This document shows, in pieces, positions 12,324-24,922 of a stretch of 64,000 bases of DNA (within the stretch, counting starts at the first letter, position 1; every line of letters starts with the position of its first letter). The translations under genes and the position numbers were made by a program. The stretch lies in contig VDFB02270651.1 of NCBI GenBank assembly GCA_007258455.2, positions 697,732,197-697,796,196 on the forward strand. The letters are read 5' to 3'. Below the pieces are notes generated by a model. It was not told the DNA's origin. It searched no databases and saw only the letters and a list, made by a program, of their open reading frames with translations. This DNA comes from Sequoia sempervirens. Lineage: Eukaryota > Streptophyta > Pinopsida > Cupressales > Cupressaceae.

Positions 12324-14751
12324 ATGACAACATTTGAAGACATAGCACTATAGCTTATTCACATGCTTCATGAAGCTCAAATAATTCAATCACCTTTAAA
12401 ACAACAAATCATTCAAAGAGTCCATGACATGATCCAACAACTTCAAAAAAACCAATCACCTCAAATGCAACAATTCATAGCACAAATCCAATACCTCATG
12501 GCAAATGGTCAAGTCCAACGAGCACATTATCAAGTCCAATCACTACATCAAAAAATTTCACATCAATCCTATGTGTCACCTATATCATCATATCAACCTC
12601 ATCTATCCACATTTCAAGTTTCCCCTTCATCAACCTATCACAACTCTTCTAATGTCAACCCTTGTCCACATCAATCAACCTTTCAACAGTCGTTATCCTA
12701 TTCAACCCCTTCATCATCATCACAACAACAAATCATACCACAACAAGTCCAAACACCATTCCAACCTCAAAACATTCCACCACAATCCTATGTGTCACCT
12801 TCATCATCATGCCAACAAAACCCATTTACCTTCCATGTGAATTCCACATCAACATATCCACCCATATCACAACAAGAATATAGGATCCCAAGTCCACCTT
12901 GGCAACAACATCAAGATCCTTTAAGTCTTAATGCCACCTTTGACAAGGGGAACACCAATATATTCCATACACCCTTACCACCATCCAATCAAATGCCTAT
13001 CCCTAATCCACCATGTCCTAGTCCTAATCCATTGGAATCTCCACCTTCTGACCCATCAAAATCTTCATTACACCCACCATCATCTAATCCTCCATCAACT
13101 CAATGCCTTACATTTAGATACTTAAAACATAAATTGATGGCATTACATAAATCCACCAATTCACCTACAAAGGATGTGACCCAAAGGCTACTAGCAAGGA
13201 ATAAATTGTTGCCATTCATTCAACTCGTCTACTTGAACATACAAAATAGTCCTCAAACATCATGCCAAGTCCTTCAAGTCAACCATGCCATCTACAACCC
13301 CTTGAGCCAAGTCAAGATTCCCCCCTCGTAAGTCCAAGTCACCCTCTTTCATGCTCCTATGTTGTTGACCATCTAGCACATGTTGATCCCATTCAAGAGT
13401 CATCCACTTGCACTTCCATTCAAGCAACCCAAGAGACATGTCAAGAGCCTACTCCTAAGCATGTGGAAACATCAAGCCCTAGTCCTAATCAAGCTTAAAT
13501 CACTTTCATCCAACCTATTCATAACATTTATCTTTTCCATGATCAAGATGATATCTATAATGATGAAGAGCCTATCTATGAGAAACTTGATCCTACACCT
13601 GTCCATGAGCAAGATATTCAAATTGCTCCTATACATCCTCCATCTAGCACCATCCATGACCTTCCAATATCCACTTTCCTTGATGATACACTTGCCTCCC
13701 AAGCTAGTATAGAAGATCAAACCAATAATGTGGATCTAAATGAACATACTCAAGATCCTTTAAATCCTCCATCATCCACTATCAACCCCATTGCAAGTCC
13801 TCCATCATATCCACTTGGTATTTCAAATAAGGAACTCATTTCTAGTGTTCACCTACACCTAGTCCCATTGTCCATTGCATACCCCAAGGACACCAATCTC
13901 AAGATGTTGGTACTTCACCCACGTCTCCTAAGTCCACCCCCTTCCATTATAAGCCCTATCATACCCCCAAAAAATACATGGCCATCCCCTCTCCATCATC
14001 CTACAAGTGTCAAAAGCATGTGACCATACACCTTCCTCCATCCAATTTACCACCATTACTTCCAACTCCTAATATCCCTCCATCCACTTTACCACCATTA
14101 CTTCCAACACCTAATATTCCAATCTTTCATAAATACCCTAAATATCCTAGTCATGACCAAAAAATGCACACATTGTGTAAACATAAAGCTTCCACTCATT
14201 CCATCCAACACATGGGATTCAAAAATAAAAAGTTGGATGCCTCTATAATTTATAAAGTCAAAAATTCTAAAGGTCTTAATGCCTTAGAATACAATTTCAA
14301 AAAGTCAAAGCCAAATGCATCCAAAAAGTTATATAAGCCCATGCCTCCAAAAGAAAAGTCTAAAAACAAAATGGTTTGGGTACCTAAGCAAAAAGAAATC
14401 AAGTCAAATGAGGCATCCACATCACAAAAATCCCAACCATCCACTTCCATCCAAAATACACATTCCATTCAAAAATTACAAAAATCCCACAAGACAAATA
14501 AAAGTCATAAAAATACTAAGTCTATGTGCGTGCCTAAAGCCCTTCATCCACCATCTCCTAAGCAAACATCTCCATCACTTTCTACACCCTATCCACATCA
14601 AAAGCTTCAATGTTTATCACAATGTGTGCAACCATTGGTCATGGTTCCCTTCCATTTCACACCAATCCCCCATACCTCCATCTCCTCACCCTTCATACAC
14701 TATCCTACATATCTTCCCCATCACATCCCTATGTTCCATGCTTTTGGCTAA
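12324..14751 (+). pseudogene. Element A long low-complexity ORF, gag-like, broken
   Basis: The likely start is ATG at 12324 (MTTFEDIAL), followed by a TAG as the tenth codon at 12351-12353; the same frame then runs open to 13331. Reading continues in a second frame to about 13960, with one TAA at 13496-13498, then in a third frame at 13978-14751. Together this is about 800 codons. The product is Gln-rich and probably helical at first (QQIIQRVHDMIQQLQ), then Pro/Ser/Gln/His-rich, then acidic near 13550-13720, then Lys-rich with KEKSKNKMVWVPK near 14350-14390. No zinc knuckle, protease or polymerase motif is seen. By position and composition it is the counterpart of the gag-like pseudogene of element C. 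The function is unknown; a particle or RNA-binding role is inference. Confidence 0.5.
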
Positions 14752-14984
14752 GCCTCCCCATTCATGTTTTGCATATGTCCCATATAATCCACCATTTTCC
14801 TCCATAATTCGCATCATAATCCATCATCTACCTACTCCATCTCCCTTTCATGTCATCCCTTACCAACATCTATGAGGACATTTGACATGGTCCATGCAAT
14901 GACATCCATCCCTCATGGGACTATCACCTTTCATGGAACTAGACACTTGAGTCCCTCTATCCATATTCCCCTATCCGAAAAGTC

Positions 14985-15097
14985 AAAAAAAAAAAAAAAG
15001 TAAAGAGAAATCCCTTCATCCAATGGTGAAAACCTGGTAAACAGGCGCCTTGGATAAGTACCATGATGAGAACCTGTCAAACAGGTGTCATGTGTAG
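14985..15097 (+). other. A-tract and tandem hairpin module of element A
   Basis: Fifteen A residues (14985-14999) are followed by two short hairpins. The first is CCTG-gtaaa-CAGG (15033-15045) and the second ACCTG-tcaaa-CAGGT (15072-15086), separated by 26 bases and followed by gtcatgtgtag. Element C has the same arrangement with different but still pairing stems. It lies about 1.6 kb before the 3' LTR, in what would be the 3' untranslated part of the element RNA. The role is unknown. Confidence 0.65.
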
Positions 15098-16694
15098 GTT
15101 GATCTTCTATGTCACTTACAGTTGGGGGCACAATGTCTTATCTATCCAACCTATCATTTTCATGTCATATCATTTCCATCCTACCTACCATCTTAGCCAT
15201 CATACCTACCTATCATATTGGGTCCACTTATCCAGCCTTCTCCTTTTGATCTTGATGAAGATATAGGGTAAAAATTGTTGTAACATGTTTTGGGTATCTC
15301 TTGACATACCTCATCCTATCTAAACCAATCATATCATTATCCTATTGTCATCAACTTTGTCATAAAAAATCCTAAGTCTTGTACCTAGAATGGGGCATGT
15401 CATTCCTATGCGACATAGTCTTTGGAGATCACATCCTTGCTCTCTTATGCATACATCCATTTCATCCATTAATCCCATTTATCTCCTTGCACCTAGACTT
15501 GGTTTTCCCCTTGTCATTGGTATCTAGCACAAAGGCTACCCAAATTTTCATCCATTGACACGTCAAAATATTCTCAAAAATCCCCAAAAAAAATTAAAAA
15601 TCTCAAAAATCCAAAAAAAATCAAAACATGTCAAAAATCCAAAAAAAAAAATCATAAAATGTCAAAAATAAAAATAAAAGATCAATTTTTATTTTAAATA
15701 TATATATATCCAAAAAAACACAAAAAACATCCAAATAATTCTCAAAAATCCCAAAACAAAGTCAACATTTGTCACATCAGTCAAATAAGTCAAGAAATAG
15801 TCAGTCATTTAAAACATTGACATTTAAATCATGAACCAATAGACAACATAGTCCAATTAGTCATCCAGTCAAAATCAGTCAAATTGCCAAAAAAATGTCA
15901 AATCAATCTTCAAATTATTCCAATCACATCAATTCTCTCTATTCAATTCATCACATCCTCTCATCCATGTCAAATCATCTTCAGTCATTCCAAGCAATAA
16001 TCCAAATGCAATTCAATCCTTAGTCCATACCAATCAAGTCAATCAATCTTGTCAAATTATCCAATCACATCCTTTGGTCTTGATCCTAATCTTGTCGTAA
16101 ACCAATCAATCAAAGTTAATCAATCAATTAGTCAATCATCCTTGTGTTGATCTAGGGATATGTCTTTCCCCACAATGACAACACTTTTAGTCATCATCAT
16201 CAATCAATTAATTAGTCATTAGTTTTCAACTTGACAGGGGCAATACCTTGTTTGTTTTTGTGTCATTTGTGCATGCTTGCTTGCTTGCTTGTGTGTGCTA
16301 TCATTTTTATCTTGCATTTGTGTCAAGTCCGACTTATTCCAGCTAATATTCATATCTTGTATCTAGACAAGGTTGTATTATGCTGGGGCATAAGACACAT
16401 CATCACCTTGGTTCTTATACCTTGGTGCATCTTGTCTAGTGTTACATCAAACATCATGGTTGTTCACTTTCTTGCAGCATAACGTGTCATTCATCTTGTC
16501 CCTCCTTATCATTTCATTTCGAGAGCATACCCTTGTTTTTCCAACTCGCCTATCCTCTCGAGGGGGCATCATCATCCCATTTTTATTTCGTCATCATCCT
16601 ATTTTTCTATCATCATCCATTTTCCTCTATCCATACCTTAGCTTCTTTGAAATGATGTTACTCGACACAAATCTCATTATCTCGAACATCATCT
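15098..16694 (+). other. Element A 3' untranslated region
   Basis: No gene is seen. It has stretches rich in tcaaaaatcc (15560-15750), then tcaatc and catc phrases (15890-16210), and a gcttgcttgcttg run near 16275. Parts around 16130-16190 resemble the minus strand of element C near 27470-27650 (both have a form of catccttgtgttg), which supports common descent. Confidence 0.5.
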
Positions 16695-16709
16695 CAAAGA
16701 GGGGCAAAA
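16695..16709 (+). other. Polypurine tract of element A
   Basis: AAAGAGGGGCAAAA lies directly before the 3' LTR start TGTAGACAC. Such tracts prime plus-strand DNA synthesis. Element C has AAAGAGGGTAAAAA at the same place. Confidence 0.8.
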
Positions 16710-17820
16710 TGTAGACACTAAAAATTGTCCTAGGCTTGCAATTTCTAAATTCTCTATTATTTCCCCTTTTGTCTTTGCTAATTAAATAATTTCTAATTAT
16801 TTAATTATTTTCTAAAGTCATGTCTTCTATTAATTAAATAATTTTAATTATTTAATTAATTCATTCCTATCTTTATTTCTTGCTTGATTAATTAAATAAA
16901 TTTTATTTATTTAATTATGTCAATAATTAAGTCCTTTTCTTTCTAAAATTAAATAAATTCTTATTTATTTAATTTTGTCCACATTCCATTATAATAAAAT
17001 AATTATTTTAATTATTTAATTATTCATTAGCCTCATCTCTCATTAAATTAAATAAAATTTATTTATTTAATTTGGTCCACTCTCTTGACTTTTGAATTAA
17101 ATCATTATTTAATTCAAAATGATTCTTTTTGTCACATTCCTCTATAATTAAATAATTATTTTAATTATTTAATTATTCATTTGCCACCTAAATTAAATAT
17201 TTTTTATTATTTAATTTCTCCTATCACCTCTTTGTCTATGCCAATCTTATCTTCCACATCAAATCTTATCTCTTGACATCTCATTTAATTTCAACCCTTG
17301 ATTGAATTATCTTATAATTCAATCTCAACCCTTCATCTTTATCATTTGCCCTAATTTTGACCTAACCCTATTCCATACTACAACATTCAAATTTGGCCAT
17401 TGATTTAGACATCTTATTGACATTCAATCTCAACTGTCAATCCAAATTAGACATTTCCTATAAATAAACTCTCTCATAAGCCATTTGGGGGGTTGATTCT
17501 TCAAGTGTCCTTATGCTGTTAAAATCATTCTTGAGTCTTTCATCCATTCCTGTATATTGTCATTCATCTATCATCCCAATGTCAATGTTATGCTACTGAA
17601 TTGAGCAACCAACATTTCTCCAACAATCAACCTTCAAAATATTGCATTCTCATGCAGGTGGAGAAGAGCCATGGAGTTCAATCAAGTCTAGTTTGAAAAT
17701 TGGTTTTCATTTCCTTTGTTTATTTGCATTTTCATTCTAGTTTGTGCTTCATGGTGCTTGATAGGGTTTAGTTAATTTTTTGTTTTCAATACATTAAATC
17801 TGAATTTTTCCCTATTTACA
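16710..17820 (+). repeat. Element A 3' LTR
   Basis: It is equal in length to the 5' LTR, with about 20 scattered substitutions and no obvious indels. It ends CTATTTACA and is followed by the GACAC target duplication at 17821-17825. The TATA box is at 17459-17468 and the palindrome array at about 16777-17225. Confidence 0.9.
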
Positions 17821-17825
17821 GACAC

Positions 17826-18023
17826 TAGTCATGATCTTTTCTTGTCCTATTCACCACCTTGGCTCTATAAGCAAGGCATCATATGTACATTGCCATATTC
17901 AATTTATCATTTAAGTGCATCTTTAATGATAGCATGATATTTCTACCATTTCTTTCTTGTGGAAGTTATTTTGTCTTGTAGGTGATCTTGGTGTGTTTGA
18001 GGAGTTCACCATAAACTCGAACA
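17826..18023 (+). repeat. Element B 3' LTR, second part
   Basis: It continues the LTR broken at 9571 and matches 7950-8132 (tataagcaaggcatcatatg in both). It ends in CA, with CTAGC following at 18024-18028. Confidence 0.8.
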
Positions 18024-18028
18024 CTAGC

Positions 18029-21000
18029 AATGTTGAAAAAAGAATTAATTTATAACAATAGTAACAAAATGAGGTATATTTCATGAAAGCAGCAAAAAAA
18101 TGATAATTCCTTTCAAAATAAACATAATATCTTTTAATTTACAGAGACTATGAACCACTTTAAAATTGATTTATGCCTTATTTTAACATGCAATAAAGAA
18201 TGAAATACTGTCCTACTCTTTATTCAAAATGGATTACATTCCAAGGGAAGGGGACAAAACACAGTGCATAAAGTTTTCTTAGATATTTGCATACATTATA
18301 TTTATTTTCTTTTTTAAACCACCAACATCAAATCTTATACTCAGAAAATTATATTCCTTCACCGAGGTCATTTCAAATTATCTATTGGTAGATACATGCA
18401 TTAACAATGTAAATACATAACAAAATTCCTTCTTGATACCAAATATTTTGTAGTCCCATCAAACACACATCTTCCCTTACCCTATGTTGTCTACAAATAT
18501 GCATATGTATTTTCTTTTCTTTTAAAACATAGATAGATCTATACATGCATCTTTCCTTACAAATTTTACAACTTAGAACTCAAATACATTGGTGTACAAA
18601 TAGGGAAGGTATATTTTCCACCAAGATAAAAAATCTCACACTTGATTATATGTAAGTGTCACTAACAATAATTGAATTAGTTGACATGCATACCTTTTCA
18701 AGGCCTTATAACTGCTGCAATTTATAAATAGAGCAAAACACCCTTCCAAATCTGTAAGACACTCAAATTTTCAACCTGCGTATATAAGAAAACTTCTTCC
18801 AAACCCTATGGGGTGCTCCCCACCCAATTGTAGGCTGGAAAACTAGCCACCCTTGACCTCAAAGGCTTCCAAAAGATTAGGTTACACACAAGCAACCCCA
18901 AAATCCAAAGTAAATAGTTTCACAAGATCTCAACATATTACAACACACACATTTAGGGAAGGATACATTACAACACAAAAACCAATTATTTGTTTTAAGG
19001 AGAGGGGTAAGAGGATCACAACCATGGGGAATTTTCTTGCAACAATCACTCCAACATTCCAAGCTTTCAAACAATAACCTCCTTTAAATTATTCCTACAA
19101 CCATACCTTCCCATTTTAACACAAAAGGTTACTCATACCTATTATTTCAAAAAAACTAAAACACAAGCCCTTATGGGGTTTTCTCCCCTCCATCCACACA
19201 CATGGATTTCTCATAACCAAAATTGGGGAGCCAACCCAACACATTAAACTCACACACAATACATTTTCATACAACAATAGAAAATTACACATAATAGAAA
19301 GAAAATACACACAACATCATTATCTCAGACATACATTCATAAAAAAATTAGAAGAATAAAAAATTCTACCTCAATGACTCCAAATATAACTTGTTGGTTG
19401 AATTCCAATTCCTTTCCAACCCTTTTCTAAGCACATTGTTTCAAATTTCATAACATTCAAGATGATAGTTTGATTACTAGGATACGAGTTCATAAAATTA
19501 CAATTCATAAGATAACTAATCTAATAAACACATTAATGATCAAGCCCAATTTTCATAATTAACCATCTTAAAATAGAGGGTAAAAGTAAAATATATCCAA
19601 GCATAGTCACGTGAATAACAACAAAACATGAGGTCTATGTGTCCAATTGATGATGGGCCTCACAAAATTACATATAGTAGGAAGAGATGATATCATATGT
19701 AATAAGGATGGTCTTTGAATATGAAAGAGAAGAAATACTTAGGAAACCCCATGAAGGAAATTTAGGAGGACACAACTTGAAGAAGCTACTACAAAGGTGT
19801 AACTAGTTGGATTATGATGGCCAATTCTTATTAAAAATTAAAAAAATTATGATAAACAATGTGATATATGCCAAAGGGTGGGAAGACCTACCATAAGAGA
19901 TTAGATTCCCTTGTAGCTAATCCTAGTAGAAACATGATTTGAAAATGGGCTATATATTTTAAAGGATCTACTAGTCCCCTCATAAATTAACCAATTATGC
20001 ATGTCTTAAAGACTACATAATTTTATAGGTGCAATAATGTTAGAAGAGGTTAGTGAAAAGATACAAGAAGCACCTTGAACTAACCACAAGTGGTTCTAAA
20101 TGAAATGTGGATCATAAGGTCAATTAGGTCTAGTAGAAATACACATATTTTAAGGGACACATCCCTAATATCATGCATATATAGAATAGTATGATATTGC
20201 ATGTTTTAAGTAATAAGAAGAAGAAAGTAAGAAGGAATAGTAATAAGAATAGATAATAAAGAAATAAATTGAGATGAAATATGCTATATTTAACATTGTA
20301 TACAGTAAAAATATAAATATATATAAACGAAATTGATGGTTATTATATAAAATTGTGTTTAATTTATGTTAATGCATGCTTTATCCTTGTTAAATTTTTG
20401 TACATTAGTATCCTTCACCACATTATCTCTGATTATTCTCCTTGATGGAACTCCTAAATTTTTTCCATGTTTCATCTCAAAACCCTACTGAGTTTTGGGT
20501 TAGATTTGTATCTGAGGGCTTAGGGTTTTGATTACTATCACTATTTAAGGTTTTGTAGCTTACCTAAGATCCTACTTGAAAAACCCTTGAGTTTATTTCC
20601 TTGCCAAGGTTTTAATTCTCCATTGACCCCTTATTCCCAATTCTCGGTCTTTTAATTTGACTTATGCCATCAAAATACATAAAGTGACTGGCCCTTTGGT
20701 CTATTTTTCTCGGTTGTTATATGTTAGCCCATTTTTTTAGTTCTTCCAAAGTTGAGCTAAATATTTCCTGCTAGAATTGTTTGAGACTTAATTTTTAATC
20801 CTACAAGTTATAGTCCCATCGATGTAGTCAGGTCCCTCTTTTAAGACTAACAATTTTGGCATGTGTAGATATAAAAATATTTGATGACAATTCGATTGTT
20901 GCAAGAAGATCTTGGTCATTCTGTGCACATCCATTCCATTTCATTGCTTACTATTTTATCCTCATGGGCTAGTGGACATAAGCCATGTGTTCTATGTATT

Positions 21001-22254
21001 GGTGGGACTGATATCTAAGTTAAATATGGCAGGAGGTATTAAAAGAAGATCATTGACAGTTGTTAACACATGTGGTTGCACCTCAACCATTCCTTGTATG
21101 CTTTCATCATTTCATTCTTCATTAAAATATTCAAATGGGATGGTGAGTCACTGTCACATGGTGAGTCTGATTATGGGCCCAATGTTTCCAAGTAGTCAAT
21201 GTGTGAAGATTTTAAGTGAATCAATGGTCGATAGTGGGTGACGTGGGTCAATCCTAACCGCTCCCCATTATCTCGTGCGACACCTACCTTTACTGACTGA
21301 TTCTCAACAAGGTGGCGGGTGATTCCCATGTGGAATAATCTAAAGGATGTGGAAGCATTGGATCAATGGCAAATATTAATCAAATATTTCAACAAGAGGC
21401 ATAGAGAGTAAAGTCTATGCTACTAAAATAAGATATGATGCACATGTTTGAGATCTTTTAATCTAGGTCGTTAATGGTATAAGAATAATAAGATTGTAGG
21501 CAATTGGTCTTGGATTAAGATGTGAGTATGAAGAGACCATGGGACTTAATCTCAACCCTTCCTCATCTCCTTGCTGATGAAGGTTGCACACAAATTAAGA
21601 CTCACAAGGGCGAGGGGAAGAAGACACATGGATTATGGTTACAATGACAAAGCAATGGTGGAGCCCACAAATCACCAGCAAGTGGTTCCATGTGGATTCT
21701 TGTCATTGATAAGTATTGCGGCTATGTATAGTAAATATTTTCAAATCAAGATGATTAAATCTAGACCATCCATCAGTTAACATGATTGTGTGATCAATGG
21801 TTGGCATTCAAAACTTAGTTTAAGGGAAAGTGATCTATTTTGGTTTGTGTGAGCCTTAATAATAGAAAGGACATCGAGCTACTGAAGTAGAAGGTTGTGT
21901 ATCCATTAAAACCTTTCTTAAAAGCATAATTGAGCATTATAAAGGATATTCTACACACTTGGTGAGCTTGTGTTGCGATCTTCAGGTGGCTCTAAAATCA
22001 AGGCTAGGGTTATCAACCTGCAAAAGAAGGTCAGTAAGTGAATTACTGCCTTCCCATCGTAATTATTGATAGAATTGTGGTTTCCTAGACCTTTGAGTCT
22101 GTTAGGGTTTTTCTTGGTGCTACATTTTAAGGTTTGACATTCATAAAGGATAATTGGTTGGTCCTACATTGTCATAATTAGTGTCAAAACCTTATATGAG
22201 TTGTAAGTCATGTTCAAGAAACCAGAAACCCTTCCTTGTAATAAATTTTGTGTC
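18029..22254. other. Unassigned repeat-derived stretch
   Basis: No gene is recognised. 19490-19650 is a diverged direct copy of 2970-3070. TATAAATAG on the plus strand at about 18724 is followed by 'caaaacaccc' and could mark another LTR promoter, but I found no partner LTR. Near 21947 'cattataaagg' lies about 300 bases before the start of the pseudogene at 22255 and might be its promoter. Open frames such as 18853-19077 and 20912-21241 carry no family signature. Confidence 0.3.
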
Positions 22255-24577
22255 ATGGCTTCCAAAGAACAATCAAAATATTCTTCATCTAAAGGGGAAG
22301 CTTTTGCTCCCAAAAGTCCTTTAAATAAAGACCTTACTGACTAGTTACCTCCCTCAACTAGTGAAAATCCAAAGGTTCATCTGCTTCATCAAGGTATGTA
22401 GGTAGTAGAGGGTTTGATTAACAAGAACAACTCTATTTAGGGTAACAAATTACCTTATACTGGGTGGGAATTGTTCTATAGTTGGTTCAAGAATAGAAAC
22501 CTGGGTATTCTAGTAGGTAACCCTTGGAATTGTGACCTGGGGAAGTTGATTGTATCGAATGTCTATATGGATGTTGATCTACTCAAAGCAATGGCCACCA
22601 ATTATGACCTAGTTACAAGAACTATAAGAATATATGATGGGAAGGAAATGGTCAAAATTAATAAGGAGTAATTTACTCATGTTTTCAAACTCACTAGGTA
22701 GAGTGATGAAATTCCTAAGATCAATGAAAACACTCTTAAGGAGGAATATGACAAGACTAATATTGCATTCAGAGTTCAGATCCTACTAGGATATCTATCA
22801 AAAATTGCAAGCCAAAGGATTACAATAGGGAAACATGATAAGGAGCCTTTCCCTATTAGTTATTTTGTTACGTACTTCCAAAAAACCTTTTATTCCATTT
22901 GTTAGATAATTGGTTATGATCCTGTGACAAGAATGCCTATGGTATAGATGTATATGGTATCCCATATTCAACACCCACAATATTGCACAGTGTATTATTA
23001 TGCAGGGTTTCTTGAAGAAAAGATTCACGAGAGCTTAATAAGGTTGAAGAAAGGTGCAAATGGAGTAAGGTTTAGCTGGTACTCATTGTTGATGCATATG
23101 TTTTTGTTCAAAGGTGCACCTTACTTGAGCAAAATATGACTTTGGATAGAAAGGAGGGTAACTTGGATTTTCTTGTGCAATGTTGGACTACTGATTTAGA
23201 AAAGGATGTTAGGACATATGATTATGTGACATTTCAAAACATTTTTTCTTTAGAATTGAAGAGAGCCTTGGTTGTGAATATACCTAGAATTCCCATAGCT
23301 CTGCACGACTTCTTAAGACCAAAGGAGAGAAGGCTTGAGCTAGGAGTTTATCACAATTGGGGAGATCTTATCCTGTATCTCGATTACACTATTTTAAGAG
23401 TGCATGGTTCCACTATTGCACCTCACCTAATACCAAGATATGTGCTAGAGAGAATTGGTTTCCTTGAGGTGATATGACAATCGGGAAGTGTGGAAAATGA
23501 ACATTTGTTGAATCAAGGAAAAGGAACATTCTTTCCTTTGTATAAATTTTATTTTTATTTTGTGATGACAAAAGGAGGTTGGAATAAAATACTTAATATA
23601 CTCAAAGCCTATCACATGTAAAGATCATTGGAGAGGATCAAATATGATTCTGAAGGTTTCATGGCTTGGTTGAGGGAAAGGAAAAAGAGTTACAAATTTG
23701 TGCACATTTTCCAATATCCCCAGAGGATGTGATAAGAAATGTGTTTAACCTTTTTGGAATAAGAAAAAAAAATATCAAGGTGGATTTCTTTCAATAAGAT
23801 GCAAAGAAATATAAAGAAAGAAGAACTAGACTTCAGGGTTCTCCCTGAGATTGAAAGTATAATGCAAAAGGTGGTTCAACATCTGTCCTTAAATTTTGAG
23901 AAAATAGTGGGCCACCTTGAAACTAAAGGGGTGATAAGTAAGGATAAGGGGATTTAGCCCCCATTCAAGAAGCATAGGGTGGGAGAGAAGTCCCTGCTAT
24001 GGAAGAGAAATCTACATCTCAAGCTCTTGAACAACAGAGAATAAAGTTCTTTGTAAGGATAAAGAGTAAGGAAAAGAAAAATGATGCAACTCCTACTCCC
24101 TCTCAACAAGAGGAGCACAAGCCTCCTTCTATGCCACAAGTACCACCACCATTTCCTCCAAGGCCAATAGAGCCTGAAATCATGGATATTGATGCTCCAC
24201 TGCTTAGTGCATCACCAGTGCCAAAATAATGACCATTTAAGAAGCAGAAGGTTGAAGTAATTAGTTTGGTGGACTATGTTGATAAATACTCTAATGATGG
24301 CATTTGGGTATCAGAGCAAGAAATGCAAGAAGGAATGCCTACTGCACTAGAAATGAGGGCAACACAACAATTAGGTATGATATTAAGTAAATATAATCTC
24401 ACTGGGATCAATGGAAATGATGATATGTAGGTGGAAGCATGCACAAAGTTTTTGGATGATGACTCATTTGTAAAGTCTCAAGCTTTTATGGAATTTTCAT
24501 ACAAGGCTAAAAGAGATGAATATGTCAAAATCCTAGACATAGAAAGAAGCCTTCATCCATAATTACCTAATGCCTCT
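22255..24577 (+). pseudogene. Large decayed gene of unknown family, 5' part
   Basis: From ATG at 22255 (MASKEQSKYSSSKGEAF) one frame runs to about 23139 with seven isolated stops. A second frame continues to 23477, and a third, after a more broken part, from about 23999 to the element C insertion. Recognisable pieces include GWELFYSWFKNRNLGILVGN, VDLLKAMATNYDLVTRTIR, a Tyr-rich segment with QYCTVYYYAGFLEEKIHESL, and a Pro-rich hinge near 24120-24170 followed by Lys-rich sequence. I do not recognise the family. The N-terminal globular part with a Pro-rich hinge faintly recalls plant mobile domain proteins, but that is a guess. Nearly all stops are TAG, TAA or TGA that single C-to-T changes would make from CAG, CAA or CGA. 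The second part is at 37777-39210. Confidence 0.6.
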
Positions 24578-24913
24578 TGTGGATGCTAAAATCTGTAAAT
24601 GCTCAAACAATGACCACAATTAGTCTAGTTAGTCAATTTAAAATAAGCAAACCCAACATTCCTATGAAATATTCAATCATGTTAAAATATGCAAACTAGA
24701 TAAATAGAAAAAAGAAAACTAAATGAAATAACATGAAAACATGATCAAACCCTATCTCATAGTGGATCAGTCCTAGTTTGATGTGAAAAGTAGCCCTTTC
24801 CCAATCCTTGATAAGCTCTTGGATGATGGATGAAATGTGGACGATGAGTGATCCATATGAAAATGCTTGAGATTGTGTATCAAGTTGTGTCCTTTAATCA
24901 ATAGAAGAATCCC

Positions 24914-24922
24914 CTATTTATA
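24914..24922 (-). promoter_or_regulatory. Putative TATA box in element C left LTR
   Basis: The minus strand reads TATAAATAG followed by GGG. The corresponding place in the right LTR reads catatttacag, a damaged form. Since the right LTR would be the promoter copy, the element may no longer be expressed. Confidence 0.45.

Larger units (their letters stand above)
9572..17820 (+). mobile_element. Element A: LTR retrotransposon without visible pol
   Basis: Two LTRs of 1111 bp each (9572-10682 and 16710-17820) start T(G/A)TAGACAC and end CTATTTACA. GACAC is duplicated at 9567-9571 and 17821-17825. I count about 20 base differences between the LTRs by eye, roughly 98% identity, so the insertion is fairly young. 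The plus sense is shown by the polypurine tract at 16695-16709 and a plus-strand TATA box in each LTR. The 6.0-kb interior holds one long low-complexity, gag-like ORF but no recognisable protease, reverse transcriptase, RNase H or integrase, so it must borrow enzymes from another element. It sits inside the 3' LTR of element B. Confidence 0.9.
7756..18023 (+). mobile_element. Element B: small LTR retrotransposon, split by element A
   Basis: Two LTRs of about 380 bp start T(G/A)TTGGTGTGAAT and end CA. The left is intact (7756-8132). The right is cut in two (9388-9571 and 17826-18023) by element A. Flanking target duplications are CTAGT (7751-7755) and CTAGC (18024-18028), one mismatch. An initiator-Met primer site follows the left LTR and a polypurine tract precedes the right one, so the sense is plus. 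The internal part is only about 1.25 kb with no gag, protease, polymerase or integrase frame, so it is non-autonomous. Its lineage is unclear; the Met primer site is compatible with Copia or Gypsy. Confidence 0.8.

Noticed and set aside
12505..12883. Overlapping His/Pro/Ser/Thr-rich ORFs in other frames of element A
   Set aside because: Shadows of the long ORF, caused by its CA-rich sequence being free of stops in several frames.
14987..14999. A-tract as a processed-transcript poly(A) tail or LINE end
   Set aside because: It is inside element A, matched by an A-tract at the same place in element C, and has no target duplication.
22471..23477. Calling the large pseudogene a plant mobile domain or transposase gene
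   Set aside because: Only a vague resemblance. No diagnostic motif could be identified by eye, so it is left as unknown family.
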